From Planctomycetota bacterium (GTDB lineage Bacteria; Planctomycetota; J058): a stretch of 64,000 nucleotides of DNA. The DNA is taken from NCBI GenBank assembly GCA_023954375.1, contig JAMLIC010000007.1, positions 62,001 through 126,000 of the forward strand, written 5' to 3'. Below the pieces are notes generated by a model. That model saw only the letters and a list, made by a program, of their open reading frames with translations. It searched no databases and was not told where the DNA came from. The translations under genes and the position numbers were made by a program. Positions 1 to 8,364 of the stretch are shown piece after piece. Position 1 is the first letter of the stretch. Each line of letters begins with the position of its first letter.

Positions 1-2043
1 CAGAGCAGTTACGTAGTCCGACGACGCCAGGAGGCGCTCCCATGCGCGTGCCTTGGAGGCGATTCCCTCCAGCGTGGCGTCCTTGGCTAGCTCGACCTCC
101 TCAGCACGTTGCGCCAAGAGATTGAAACGCTCAGAGATCGGGTCCTTGAACAAGTGGGTTTGGCCTTCGCGCTGTTCTTGGTTCAACGTCTCAAGCTGCT
201 TGGCAACCTCAACGTCGTCATCCCCTCTCGGAGCGAATGCAGCGTCAGGTATGCCCGACGTGAGCAGCGCGGGAGTTGCTCCGATAAGGGAGTTCCCGAC
301 GCGGATGTGCCCGTCAAGGAACGACAGAGGACGACCAGGCTCGACAGCCTCTAGCCAGAGGCTGATCTTGCACAACTCGACCGCCATCGGATTCAGGTCA
401 ACGCCGAAGATGCACCGACTGACGACATCGCGCATGGCGTGGCTGAATGCGTGGGGACTGGGTTCGTTGTCGCCTGCGCGGACGGCCGCTAGGCGGTGCG
501 CGATCCGGCGAGCGGCCGCGACAAGAAAGTGGCCAGACCCGCAAGCGGGATCGCACACGCGAAGTTCAAGGATTGCCGCTTCAGGATTTGAGGAGCGGCA
601 TCTAACGTCGAGCACGGGTTCGAGGGTGGAGTCGAGGAGGCAATCGACGAGCGAGGGGTGAGTGTAGTAGCTGCCGGATGACTTGCGTTCGTGGCCAGCA
701 GTGGTGGTGAGGTCGAATCCGCCGGCCTCGCGCTCCAGGCGGGGCTGTCGCTCGAGTAACGACTCGTACACCGACCCGAGTTCGTCAGCGCCGACTTGGG
801 CCCAGGCGACGGGCATGACAACTACCCCGTCGCTGACCTCGATCAGCATTCGCAACGCCGAGAGCAGGTCTTCGTTGGTAAGGGCGCTCTGGCCTAGCAA
901 GCCTACAGCATTGGGCTTCCACAGAAAGCTCCCAAGCGCGGGTAGGCCCAGCTCTGGGCAACCGGCGTAGAGACGGTCCATAATCAGCTTCAGCCGCGTC
1001 CAGAGATCGCTGTGTGGCCCCCCGCGGCGGCGGGTCGCGAGTGCACGCAGGTGCGAAGTCGCGTAGTAGCGGGTGTAACGCTTACGGGCGACCTCGGATG
1101 CGGTTGGATCGAGCAGGACGTTCCGGTCCTCGGTGACGAACAGGAAGATGAATCGGTACACGAGGCGGAGGAGCTGACGGTAGTACTCCTGGGGCTCGAG
1201 TCCGGAGTCGCCGAGCGCATTGCGGAGGTGAACGTTGTCGGGATGGCGAAGGAATCCGCCCCCCAAGACTCGGATCGCTTCCTCGACACCGTTCCGAAGG
1301 CGGCGGAGAGCCCGAACGCCCTCCGCTTTGCCACACTCAAACCAATGTTCGAGGAGGCACTTGACATCACCCTCTCGGCGAAAGCGGCTCTCGTGGCACA
1401 CGAGCCAAAGAACGCGGAACTCGCTGTAACGCTGGTCGTCGAAGATGGACTCAAGGTCGAACTCGACGTACGCCTGCCGGGTGATGCTCTTGCTGTCGCG
1501 GAGAATACGCAGGACCAGACCGTTGGTGACGATCGCCCAGTCGTGAGCGTCGGATCTATTGAGGAAGTCCTGGACGAGACCGTGGGGCGTGGTCTTCGCT
1601 GCACCCTGGACAGCCTGCGTCTTCACGTCCAAACCAACGCGTGCGCCAAGCAGGTGGATGGCCGTGTGCGTGGCCTCGTGTTCGTGCGAGATCGGATAGG
1701 TGCGGCCGTCGAGATCGAACGCTTGTCTCTTCGATAGGCGCCCGAAGCTGAGCTCTTGGAACAGCGGCAGAAGCCACCGGTCGCGCGTGGCCGTCGTGGC
1801 GGTAGCAGTAGGCGACTCCTTCTCGAGGGCGGTTCGGAAGCCGACCCATGCGGCAAGGAGACGCGTCCACGAGCGGTTGACGACTTCGCTCTCGCGCTCG
1901 TGATCCAGGATGGCGTAGTCGGCGTCCTTCAGCCCGGGGAGTTTCGGATCGCGGGCAGCGATGCGCTGGAGGAGGTCGTGAGGCAGAAGACCGCCCTCGG
2001 TCTTGATCGCCTCGAAGGGGGAGCGGCTTCCACGCCGGCTCAC
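1..2043 (-). CDS. Eco57I-type DNA adenine methyltransferase, partial at left edge
   Basis: An open frame runs from a GTG at 2043 off the left edge, giving about 680 visible residues. The first ~450 residues are a helical and nuclease-like N-terminal region. The methylase core follows: the SAM-binding motif CDPACGSGHF near residue 499, then the GVDLNPMAVELCKISLWLE segment near residue 550. The catalytic NPPY motif would lie beyond the edge. This layout is known from Eco57I-like type IIG/BREX/DISARM methylases (DrmMI class). The start overlaps the stop of the SNF2 gene by 4 bp (GTGA), so it is the last visible gene of a five-gene operon. The DNA is visibly less GC-rich than its partners, with many A/T-ending codons, which hints at a different origin. 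I infer that it marks self DNA for the adjacent helicases. It could instead be a combined methylase-nuclease; the missing C-terminus would decide. Confidence 0.85.
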   Translation of the reverse strand, partial: MSRRGSRSPFEAIKTEGGLLPHDLLQRIAARDPKLPGLKDADYAILDHERESEVVNRSWTRLLAAWVGFRTALEKESPTATATTATRDRWLLPLFQELSFGRLSKRQAFDLDGRTYPISHEHEATHTAIHLLGARVGLDVKTQAVQGAAKTTPHGLVQDFLNRSDAHDWAIVTNGLVLRILRDSKSITRQAYVEFDLESIFDDQRYSEFRVLWLVCHESRFRREGDVKCLLEHWFECGKAEGVRALRRLRNGVEEAIRVLGGGFLRHPDNVHLRNALGDSGLEPQEYYRQLLRLVYRFIFLFVTEDRNVLLDPTASEVARKRYTRYYATSHLRALATRRRGGPHSDLWTRLKLIMDRLYAGCPELGLPALGSFLWKPNAVGLLGQSALTNEDLLSALRMLIEVSDGVVVMPVAWAQVGADELGSVYESLLERQPRLEREAGGFDLTTTAGHERKSSGSYYTHPSLVDCLLDSTLEPVLDVRCRSSNPEAAILELRVCDPACGSGHFLVAAARRIAHRLAAVRAGDNEPSPHAFSHAMRDVVSRCIFGVDLNPMAVELCKISLWLEAVEPGRPLSFLDGHIRVGNSLIGATPALLTSGIPDAAFAPRGDDDVEVAKQLETLNQEQREGQTHLFKDPISERFNLLAQRAEEVELAKDATLEGIASKARAWERLLASSDYVTAL

Positions 2044-4925
2044 GCGGCACCTCCGTCGGCGACGGGCAGGAGGACGAACACGCCGAGGACGTCGGCGGGG
2101 AGATGGGGTTCGACGCGCAGGTTCCGCACGCCGTGGCGGGCGGCCTTGCGCACGCGGCGGTGCGCCTCGAGCAGGTCCTTGCCGCGCTGCTGGACGGCGT
2201 CCTCGATCGGCGACATGAACGCGCTCGGTCGTTCGCGGAAGGTGGCGAGGACCGGCTCGAGGAAGCGCTCGCGGGCCAGGTCCGGGGGGAGGTTCGCCTG
2301 GGGCTCGGCCCGCAGGAGCGGCTCGACGGCGTCGGGCTCGAGCCACTCGGCGCGGTCAGGGGCGCCGCGGAAGCCCAGGACGAGCTGGTCCTCGGCCAGG
2401 AGCTTGCGCTCGGTGCCGTCCGGGCGCGGGGTGACAAGGTGGAAGCGCAGGCGCAGGAGGAGGAGCGTCGTGCGCTTGGTCACGTCACGGGTGCGGATCG
2501 CGCCGCAGCGGCGGGCCGGGCCGCCGAGGGCGGGGTCGAGGGCGGCCTCGAAGATGTGGGCGGCGGCGCCGGCCACGACGGGGTGGGTCCGGCCCAGGAG
2601 TTCGGAGCCGCGGAGGTGGGCGCGAGGCTCGAAGGCGACCTTGAACGACTTCTCGCGGCCGATCGCGTCGCGCACGGCGGCCGGTGCGCCGGTGGGGTCG
2701 ACGGTCACCGGGACCGGCTTGCCGTCCTTCGAGCGACCGTCGGTGAGCGTGGCGCCGAGCGCCGGGAGGGCGTCGCGCACGAAGCGCTCGATCGAGGCCT
2801 CGTCGCCGATCGCGCGGCGGGTGGCGTCGAGCTCGGTCCGGATCTCGGCGAGGTCGATCGACCGCTGGGCGAAGATCGTGCGGCTGCGCTTGTGGCGCTC
2901 GACGGCCTCCTCCCAGGCGGCCTCGACCTCCTGCTTCTGCGGGAGGACGAAGTCGAACAGGGTCTGCTGCGTCTCGGAGGGCTTCCCACGCAGCATGAGG
3001 CCCTCGAAGATCGCCTGGACGACGGCGTTGGTGTTCATCGGCACCGGGACGGTGATCCCGAGCTGCCCATGAATCGACTTGTGCTTGCGCAGGAGCACGT
3101 CGAGGACGATCCCGTCGACGGGGTTGTCGGTGCCATAGAAGGTCAGCGTGCGGACGGTCTGGCTGCGCTGGCCGTAACGGTCGACGCGGCCCTCGCGCTG
3201 CTCGTGGCGCGTGGGGTTCCAGCACAGGTCGTAGTGCACGACCGCGTCGAACACGTGCTGGAGGTTGATGCCCTCGGAGAGGCAGTCGGTGCACACGAGG
3301 ACGCGCGGCTGCTGCTCGTCGACCTCGGCGATCGTGGCCTCGCGCTCCTCGGGGGCGCTCTGGCCCGTGACGCTCAGGACCTGGACGTTCTTGCCCAGCT
3401 TCTTGCGCAGGGCCGCAGCGACGTAGTCGACCGTGGGGATGAACCGGCAGAAGACGATCGGCGCGAAGCCGTCCTTCAGGAGCTCCTGGACGATCTCGAG
3501 GACCTTCTGGAGTTTCTTGTCCTTCGTGCCAGCGAGCTTCTCGACCTCGTTGGCGAACTCGAGCAGGCGCTTCCGGTCGGGGGAGTCGACGGCCTTGCCG
3601 TCGGCCGGGAGCGCGTCGGTCTGGCTGCCCGGGATCACGTCCGAGCCCTCGACGGCCTCGCCCTCCTGGTCGAGGACCATGCGCTCGCCCACGGCGTCGG
3701 CCTCCTCGGCCGTCTCGGCGCTGGCGCTGGCGGCGCGGTTGCGGAGCGTGGCCGCGGCGGCCTCGGGGCTGGAGGCGAGAGAGCGAAGCAGGGCCAGGGC
3801 CGACCACCAGCGCACGCGGCGTCGACGGAGCTCCTCGCCCTCGGCCGCCTTCACCTGCTCGCGGCACCAGGCGAGCACGCGGCCGAGGAACGCCTTGTAG
3901 TCCTTGTGCAGGTCATAGGTCCGCTCGGAGATCTCGCGCTTCGGGAACGGCGTCTGCACGTCGAGGAACGCCTCGAGGTCACCCCGGCGGCGCTGGACGA
4001 AGTGGCGGGCGAGCGCCTCGCGGTGCTTGCGGTTCTGCTCGCCGCCGAGGTCCTGCGGCAGCTCCTTGAAGCCGGGGTCGAGCAGGCTCAGGAGCGAGCG
4101 GAAGTCGTCCTCCTTGCCCGAGTGCGGCGTGGCCGTGACCAGGATCAAGTGGCGGTCCGCCTTGGCGGCGACCTGGCGCAGGAGGTCGTGGCGCTGCTGC
4201 GCGGCGCGGCCGAGCGAGGCGGCGGCGCAGCCGTGGGCCTCGTCGACGATCACCAGCTCGGGGCAGGTGCGGAGGAACTCGTGGCGGCGGCGCTCAGACT
4301 TGATGAAGTCGAGCGAGATCACGGTGTGGGGGTGGCGCTCGAAGAGCGACTCGCCGGCGGCGCAGGCGCGCTCGAGGCGTGCGGCCGTGCCGGGCAGGAC
4401 GAGGGCGGCCTCGATGTGGAACTGCTCCTTGAGCGCCCGCTGCCACTGCTCGGCGAGGTGCGGCGGGCAGAGGACGGCCAGGCGCTCGATCTCGCCGCGG
4501 TCCATGAGCTCGCGGGCGATCAGGGAGGCCTCGACCGTCTTGCCGCAGCCCACGTCGTCGGCGATCAGCAGGCGCACGGGGTCGAGGCGCAGGGCCATGA
4601 GCAGCGGGACGAGCTGGTAGGGCCGCGGGTCGACGGCGATCCGCGCCAGCGAGCGGAAGGGGCCCGCGCCCGAGCGGAAGCCCAGCCGGACGGCCTCGCG
4701 CAGGAGGCGGCAGGAGACGTGGCTGCCGAGGTCCCGGGTCGGGTCGGGCAGGGCGAACTCGGCGGGCTCGATCGCCTCGAGCGGCCGGTAGATCCCCGTG
4801 ACCTCGTCGTCGGTGCCGCCGAGGGGCCGGAGGATCCACAGGTCCTCGTCGGGCCGCGACTCGGGGAGCACGACCCATTCGCGGCCGCGGGCGCGGACGA
4901 GGGAGCCGACCGTGAACGTCGTCAT
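2040..4925 (-). CDS. SNF2/RapA-type DEAD-like helicase (DrmD-like)
   Basis: This is a 961-residue superfamily-2 ATPase starting at an ATG (4925) that overlaps the upstream DUF429 stop by 4 bp. Walker A is LIADDVGCGKT near residue 122, the Walker B box is VDEAHG near 228, and LVTATPHSG is motif III. The C-terminal RecA lobe carries CTDCLSEGINLQH near 547 and the arginine-finger motif QREGRVDRYGQRS near 580. A small N-terminal beta domain (VGSLVRARGREWVVLP) resembles the start of RapA-like and DISARM DrmD proteins. It is expected to translocate on double-stranded DNA using ATP. Its place beside an adenine methylase and a DUF1998 helicase points to phage defence rather than RNA polymerase recycling. 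The biochemical role is inferred. Confidence 0.85.
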   Translation of the reverse strand: MTTFTVGSLVRARGREWVVLPESRPDEDLWILRPLGGTDDEVTGIYRPLEAIEPAEFALPDPTRDLGSHVSCRLLREAVRLGFRSGAGPFRSLARIAVDPRPYQLVPLLMALRLDPVRLLIADDVGCGKTVEASLIARELMDRGEIERLAVLCPPHLAEQWQRALKEQFHIEAALVLPGTAARLERACAAGESLFERHPHTVISLDFIKSERRRHEFLRTCPELVIVDEAHGCAAASLGRAAQQRHDLLRQVAAKADRHLILVTATPHSGKEDDFRSLLSLLDPGFKELPQDLGGEQNRKHREALARHFVQRRRGDLEAFLDVQTPFPKREISERTYDLHKDYKAFLGRVLAWCREQVKAAEGEELRRRRVRWWSALALLRSLASSPEAAAATLRNRAASASAETAEEADAVGERMVLDQEGEAVEGSDVIPGSQTDALPADGKAVDSPDRKRLLEFANEVEKLAGTKDKKLQKVLEIVQELLKDGFAPIVFCRFIPTVDYVAAALRKKLGKNVQVLSVTGQSAPEEREATIAEVDEQQPRVLVCTDCLSEGINLQHVFDAVVHYDLCWNPTRHEQREGRVDRYGQRSQTVRTLTFYGTDNPVDGIVLDVLLRKHKSIHGQLGITVPVPMNTNAVVQAIFEGLMLRGKPSETQQTLFDFVLPQKQEVEAAWEEAVERHKRSRTIFAQRSIDLAEIRTELDATRRAIGDEASIERFVRDALPALGATLTDGRSKDGKPVPVTVDPTGAPAAVRDAIGREKSFKVAFEPRAHLRGSELLGRTHPVVAGAAAHIFEAALDPALGGPARRCGAIRTRDVTKRTTLLLLRLRFHLVTPRPDGTERKLLAEDQLVLGFRGAPDRAEWLEPDAVEPLLRAEPQANLPPDLARERFLEPVLATFRERPSAFMSPIEDAVQQRGKDLLEAHRRVRKAARHGVRNLRVEPHLPADVLGVFVLLPVADGGAA

Positions 4926-6265
4926 GCGTAGATATGTCCCTCTGCCAGACGGGGTAGGAGAGAAGTGATGGCGGCGTGGTCCTGGGCCGAGGCGCGCCAG
5001 GCGGCGAGGCCCGCCAGGACGGCGTCGAGCGCGTCGCCCTCGCGGTCGGAGATCGCGGCTTGGCGGACCTCCGGCGCGCAGGCCCAGCCCGTGGCCGCGA
5101 GGACGGCGTCGAGCAGCGCGGCGCGGACCAGGTCGCTGCCGGGGCGGAGCTTGTAGCCCACGTTCGACTCGCCGAGCGCGCGGAGCAGGACGGCCGGGCA
5201 GGTCTCGAGGACGCGGACCGTCGACGCGAGCTCGTGGTCCCAGGGCAGGAGCGCGACGTCGGCGGGGACCTGCGCGAGGAGGCGGAGGCCCCAGTAGGTC
5301 TGCCGGATGAGCTGGAGGAGGAGCGGCCCGAACGGCGAGGCGCCGTCGGTGGCGCGGCGGTTCACGCCGATCAGGCCGCGGTCGGTCGCGGCCTGGATGA
5401 AGGCGCCGACCGTCGGGAAGCGCTCGGCGAGGGCGGCGCCCCAGGCCCGCGGCGCGTCGGGGAGGTCCTCCCCGAGGAGACTCGTGCGGTCGGTCGCGGC
5501 CAGGCCGAAGGGGAAGTCGAACGCGACCCAGGCCTCGGTGAGCGTGCTGAGCCAGGCGGCGACGCCCGCGACGGTGTCCGCGGCGGTCTGACCGCGCCAT
5601 GGGCGGGCGACGGAGCGTACGAGGCGCGCCGCCGGGTCGAGCTCGGCGACCCAGACCTTGTCGCCGGCGCGCGCGGCTCCGCTCCAGTCCACGCCGTAGC
5701 AGCGGCCGACGGCGACGGTCGTCCGGGTGGGCAGCGTAGCTGACCCGGTCGCCGGGGCCACCGCGGCCGGCCGGGCCGGGGGGGCGCCCGCCGCTTCGAC
5801 CGGGAAGGTGCCGATCGCGTACTGCCCGGCGAAGGTCGGGCGGCCGGGCGGGGTGGCGCCGTCGTCGAGGGGGACGACGTCGAACCCGGTGAACACGCCG
5901 AGGTGGGAGTCCGGCTCGTAGCCGGCCGCCTGCAACGCCGCGTGCAGCGGGTCGGTCTCCGGCACCTGCACGATCGCCGGCGCCAGCCCCGAAGGGTGCG
6001 CCGGCGGGCGCTCGGGGCGAGGCGCCGCGAAGGCGAAGCCGCCCACGTACTCCGTCGCCGGGTCGCCGGCGAAGTAGATGAACAGCTCGTCCCGCGCCGG
6101 GTCGATCGCGCCGAGGTGCGAGTAGGTCGGCGGCAGGCCGGTCTTGCTGCGCTGCTCGGTGGCCTTGAACAGCGGCCGCCAGACGAAGCCGTGCTGCACG
6201 ATGATCTCGACGGTCCTCGCGTAGCTCGTGCCCTTGGGCGTGGCGCGGTACGCCCAGCTCGTCAT
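4922..6265 (-). CDS. DUF429 RNase-H-like protein with extra N-terminal domain
   Basis: This 447-residue protein starts at ATG 6265 and overlaps both neighbours by 4 bp. From about residue 190 it is a DUF429 domain, a predicted RNase-H-fold nuclease. It has the first acidic strand in YGVDWSGAA, a second in AWVAFDFPFGL near 247 and a C-terminal SDREGDALDAVLAGL near 410; these provide the expected Asp set. The first ~185 residues form a separate domain that includes FVWRPLFKATEQRSKTGLPP and GDPATEYVGGFAF. I do not recognise it. Translational coupling to two helicases suggests it supplies cleavage activity, which otherwise is not obvious in the cassette. Nuclease activity is inferred from fold; DUF429 proteins are poorly characterised. 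Confidence 0.75.
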   Translation of the reverse strand: MTSWAYRATPKGTSYARTVEIIVQHGFVWRPLFKATEQRSKTGLPPTYSHLGAIDPARDELFIYFAGDPATEYVGGFAFAAPRPERPPAHPSGLAPAIVQVPETDPLHAALQAAGYEPDSHLGVFTGFDVVPLDDGATPPGRPTFAGQYAIGTFPVEAAGAPPARPAAVAPATGSATLPTRTTVAVGRCYGVDWSGAARAGDKVWVAELDPAARLVRSVARPWRGQTAADTVAGVAAWLSTLTEAWVAFDFPFGLAATDRTSLLGEDLPDAPRAWGAALAERFPTVGAFIQAATDRGLIGVNRRATDGASPFGPLLLQLIRQTYWGLRLLAQVPADVALLPWDHELASTVRVLETCPAVLLRALGESNVGYKLRPGSDLVRAALLDAVLAATGWACAPEVRQAAISDREGDALDAVLAGLAAWRASAQDHAAITSLLPRLAEGHIYA

Positions 6266-8364
6266 GGCGCCGCCTCGAACAGGCTGGCGGGCAGCTCGGC
6301 CACGAACGGGCTCGGCCTGCCGGCCCAGGTGATCGCGAGCTCGTCGCGCGCGCGCGACATGCCGACGTGGAGCAGGTGGCGCTCCCGGGTGAGGGTGTCC
6401 TCGCGGTCCTGCGGGTCCGTCACGCCGCGGAGGGCGCCGGGGCTCGGCAGGGTGCCCTCGGAGGCGTCGATGATGAGGACGGCGCGGAACTCGAGGCCCT
6501 TGGCCCGGTGCAGGGTGCCGAGGCCCACGCCGACCGCGTCGTCCGAGCTGTCGTCGGCGAGGCGGTGGGTGGCGACCCCGGCGGCGTGGAGGGCCTTCTC
6601 GAGGGAGTCGACGCGGCGCTGCGCGGCGCGGGAGAACACTGCGATTGCCTCGGCGGGGATCCCGCTCGCCACCCAGGCCTGGATCCGCTCCACCGCGGCG
6701 GCGTCCTCGGCCGCGGCGTCGGGGTAGCCCGCGCGGACCGGCTTGGGACCGCGGAGCAGGCTGCGGGTGGGGGTGCGGCGCTCCTGCGCGCCGTCGAGGT
6801 CGTCGGTCAGCTCGCCCAGGGCGCCGTCGGCGGCCCGGCGGATCTGGTCGGTCGTGCGGTAGTTGATGCGGAGCACGTGGGAGCGGCCGCGGATCTCGAT
6901 CCCCAGGGCGCTGAGGCTGAAGCCGCCGGGGTAGATCCGCTGCGAGGCGTCGCCCAGGAGCATGAGCTGGCCCGGGGCGGCGGCGCAGAGGGCGCGGACG
7001 AAGCGCAGGGCGGGCGGCCGCAGGTCCTGGACCTCGTCGACGAGCACGGCGTCGTAGGGGCTGGCGGCCTTCCCCGCCTCGAGCAGCGCGGTCGCCTGGC
7101 GCGAGACGCCCGGGAAGTCCGAGAGGTCGCGGCGGGCGAGGTCGGCGAGGACGGCCTCGAAGGCCGTCCAGAGGGTGCGCCGCTCCTTGACCGACAGCGC
7201 GCGCCCGCGGCCGACGCGGCGGGCGACGCGGTACTCGTCCCAGGAGCCGATCCCCTGGTTCTGGATGACGTTCGTCCACTCGGCCCGCACGAACGCGGCG
7301 TCGAAGCCGGGCGGGCAGGAGGAGCGGAGGACCCGGTCGAGCGTGGCGCGGACCTCGTCGTCGTTCGCCGGCGACAGCTTGGGGTGCACCGAGCGCACGA
7401 GCGCGAGCGCCTCGCTGTGGAGCGTGGAGACGGTGATCCGGCGTAGCTCGTCGTCCTTGCAGAGGAGGCGGAGGCTGCGGTGGATGTTCGCGCAGAGGGT
7501 CGTGACGTAGGACGTCAGGAGCACGCGCTTGCCCTGCCGCGCGAGGTTGCGCGCCCGGTGCATGGCCACGACGGTCTTGCCGGTGCCCGCGCCGCCCGTG
7601 ACCTTCACCGGGCCGCGGAAGGTGTTCTCGGCGAGGGTCCGCTGGGACGGATGCAGGAAGGCGATCCAGCGCGCGTGGGGGGCCTCGAGCGCGGCGCGCA
7701 GCTCGTCCTCGTCGTCGGCCACGTAGAAGCGGCGCTGGACGTCCGGGTTCGCCGCCGCCCCGGCGCCGGTCGGCTCGGGCGTCGGGGGCGTGACCAGGTC
7801 GCCCCCGGCGAGCGCGAAAAGGCGGTCGGCGACGTCCTGCGGCAGCTTCGTGCAGACGGTCAGCAGGTGATCGTCGGTGCGCACCTCGCGCACGACCGGG
7901 AGCCAGTCGGCCGGGACGCCCAGGCTCAGCAGGTAGGGGTCGGCGTGCGGGGCGAAGCGCGGCGGGGGCGCGGCCTCGGCCTCGTCGACCGGCGGCTGGA
8001 TCGTCCGGCGGACCTCCTCGGCCGCCTCGACGGCCTCCACGATCTGCAGGGCGCCCGTGACGTCGTGCCGCTCGACCTTGTGGCGTCGGGCCCACTCGTA
8101 GGCGGGGTCGTGCGCGCCGACATGCACGGCCCAGGTCACGTTGCCCTCGCGCCGCAGGATCATGCGCAGTTCGCGCGAGGCGCGGGCGCTCCACACGTCG
8201 GGCGAGAGCGCCTTGGTCACGCGCTCGAGCGAGAGGGAGGGGTGGGCGGGGTTCTTCTTGAGCTTCGAGAGGCAGTCGAGGACGCGGCCCTTGTCGACCG
8301 CGTTGAGGTCCTCGACGGCGTCGAAGACCGAGTCGGCGATCATGAGCACGTGGGCGTGGCTCAC
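6262..8364 (-). CDS. UvrD/Rep-family helicase with N-terminal RelE-like domain
   Basis: This 700-residue protein starts at GTG 8364 inside the last codons of the upstream helicase (GTGA overlap). Residues ~1-100 read like a RelE/ParE-fold domain: LDCLSKLKKNPAHPSL, then SARASRELRMILRREG and HVGAHDPAYEWARRH. This fusion pattern occurs in some UvrD-type helicases. The superfamily-1 helicase has Walker A VTGGAGTGKT near 258, DEVQD near 441 (motif II), and the UvrD C-terminal signature GTLHRAKGLEFRAVLI near 621. It is expected to be a 3'-5' single-stranded DNA translocase. The RelE-like domain may bind nucleic acid or regulate the helicase. No separate antitoxin gene is visible, so a free toxin role is unlikely. 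Confidence 0.85.
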   Translation of the reverse strand: MSHAHVLMIADSVFDAVEDLNAVDKGRVLDCLSKLKKNPAHPSLSLERVTKALSPDVWSARASRELRMILRREGNVTWAVHVGAHDPAYEWARRHKVERHDVTGALQIVEAVEAAEEVRRTIQPPVDEAEAAPPPRFAPHADPYLLSLGVPADWLPVVREVRTDDHLLTVCTKLPQDVADRLFALAGGDLVTPPTPEPTGAGAAANPDVQRRFYVADDEDELRAALEAPHARWIAFLHPSQRTLAENTFRGPVKVTGGAGTGKTVVAMHRARNLARQGKRVLLTSYVTTLCANIHRSLRLLCKDDELRRITVSTLHSEALALVRSVHPKLSPANDDEVRATLDRVLRSSCPPGFDAAFVRAEWTNVIQNQGIGSWDEYRVARRVGRGRALSVKERRTLWTAFEAVLADLARRDLSDFPGVSRQATALLEAGKAASPYDAVLVDEVQDLRPPALRFVRALCAAAPGQLMLLGDASQRIYPGGFSLSALGIEIRGRSHVLRINYRTTDQIRRAADGALGELTDDLDGAQERRTPTRSLLRGPKPVRAGYPDAAAEDAAAVERIQAWVASGIPAEAIAVFSRAAQRRVDSLEKALHAAGVATHRLADDSSDDAVGVGLGTLHRAKGLEFRAVLIIDASEGTLPSPGALRGVTDPQDREDTLTRERHLLHVGMSRARDELAITWAGRPSPFVAELPASLFEAAP

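Noticed and set aside
2103..4931. Long open frame opposite the SNF2 gene
   Set aside because: It lies wholly antisense to a gene with intact helicase motifs, and its composition (Glu/Leu/Gly/Arg-rich, without motifs) is the usual shadow in GC-rich DNA.
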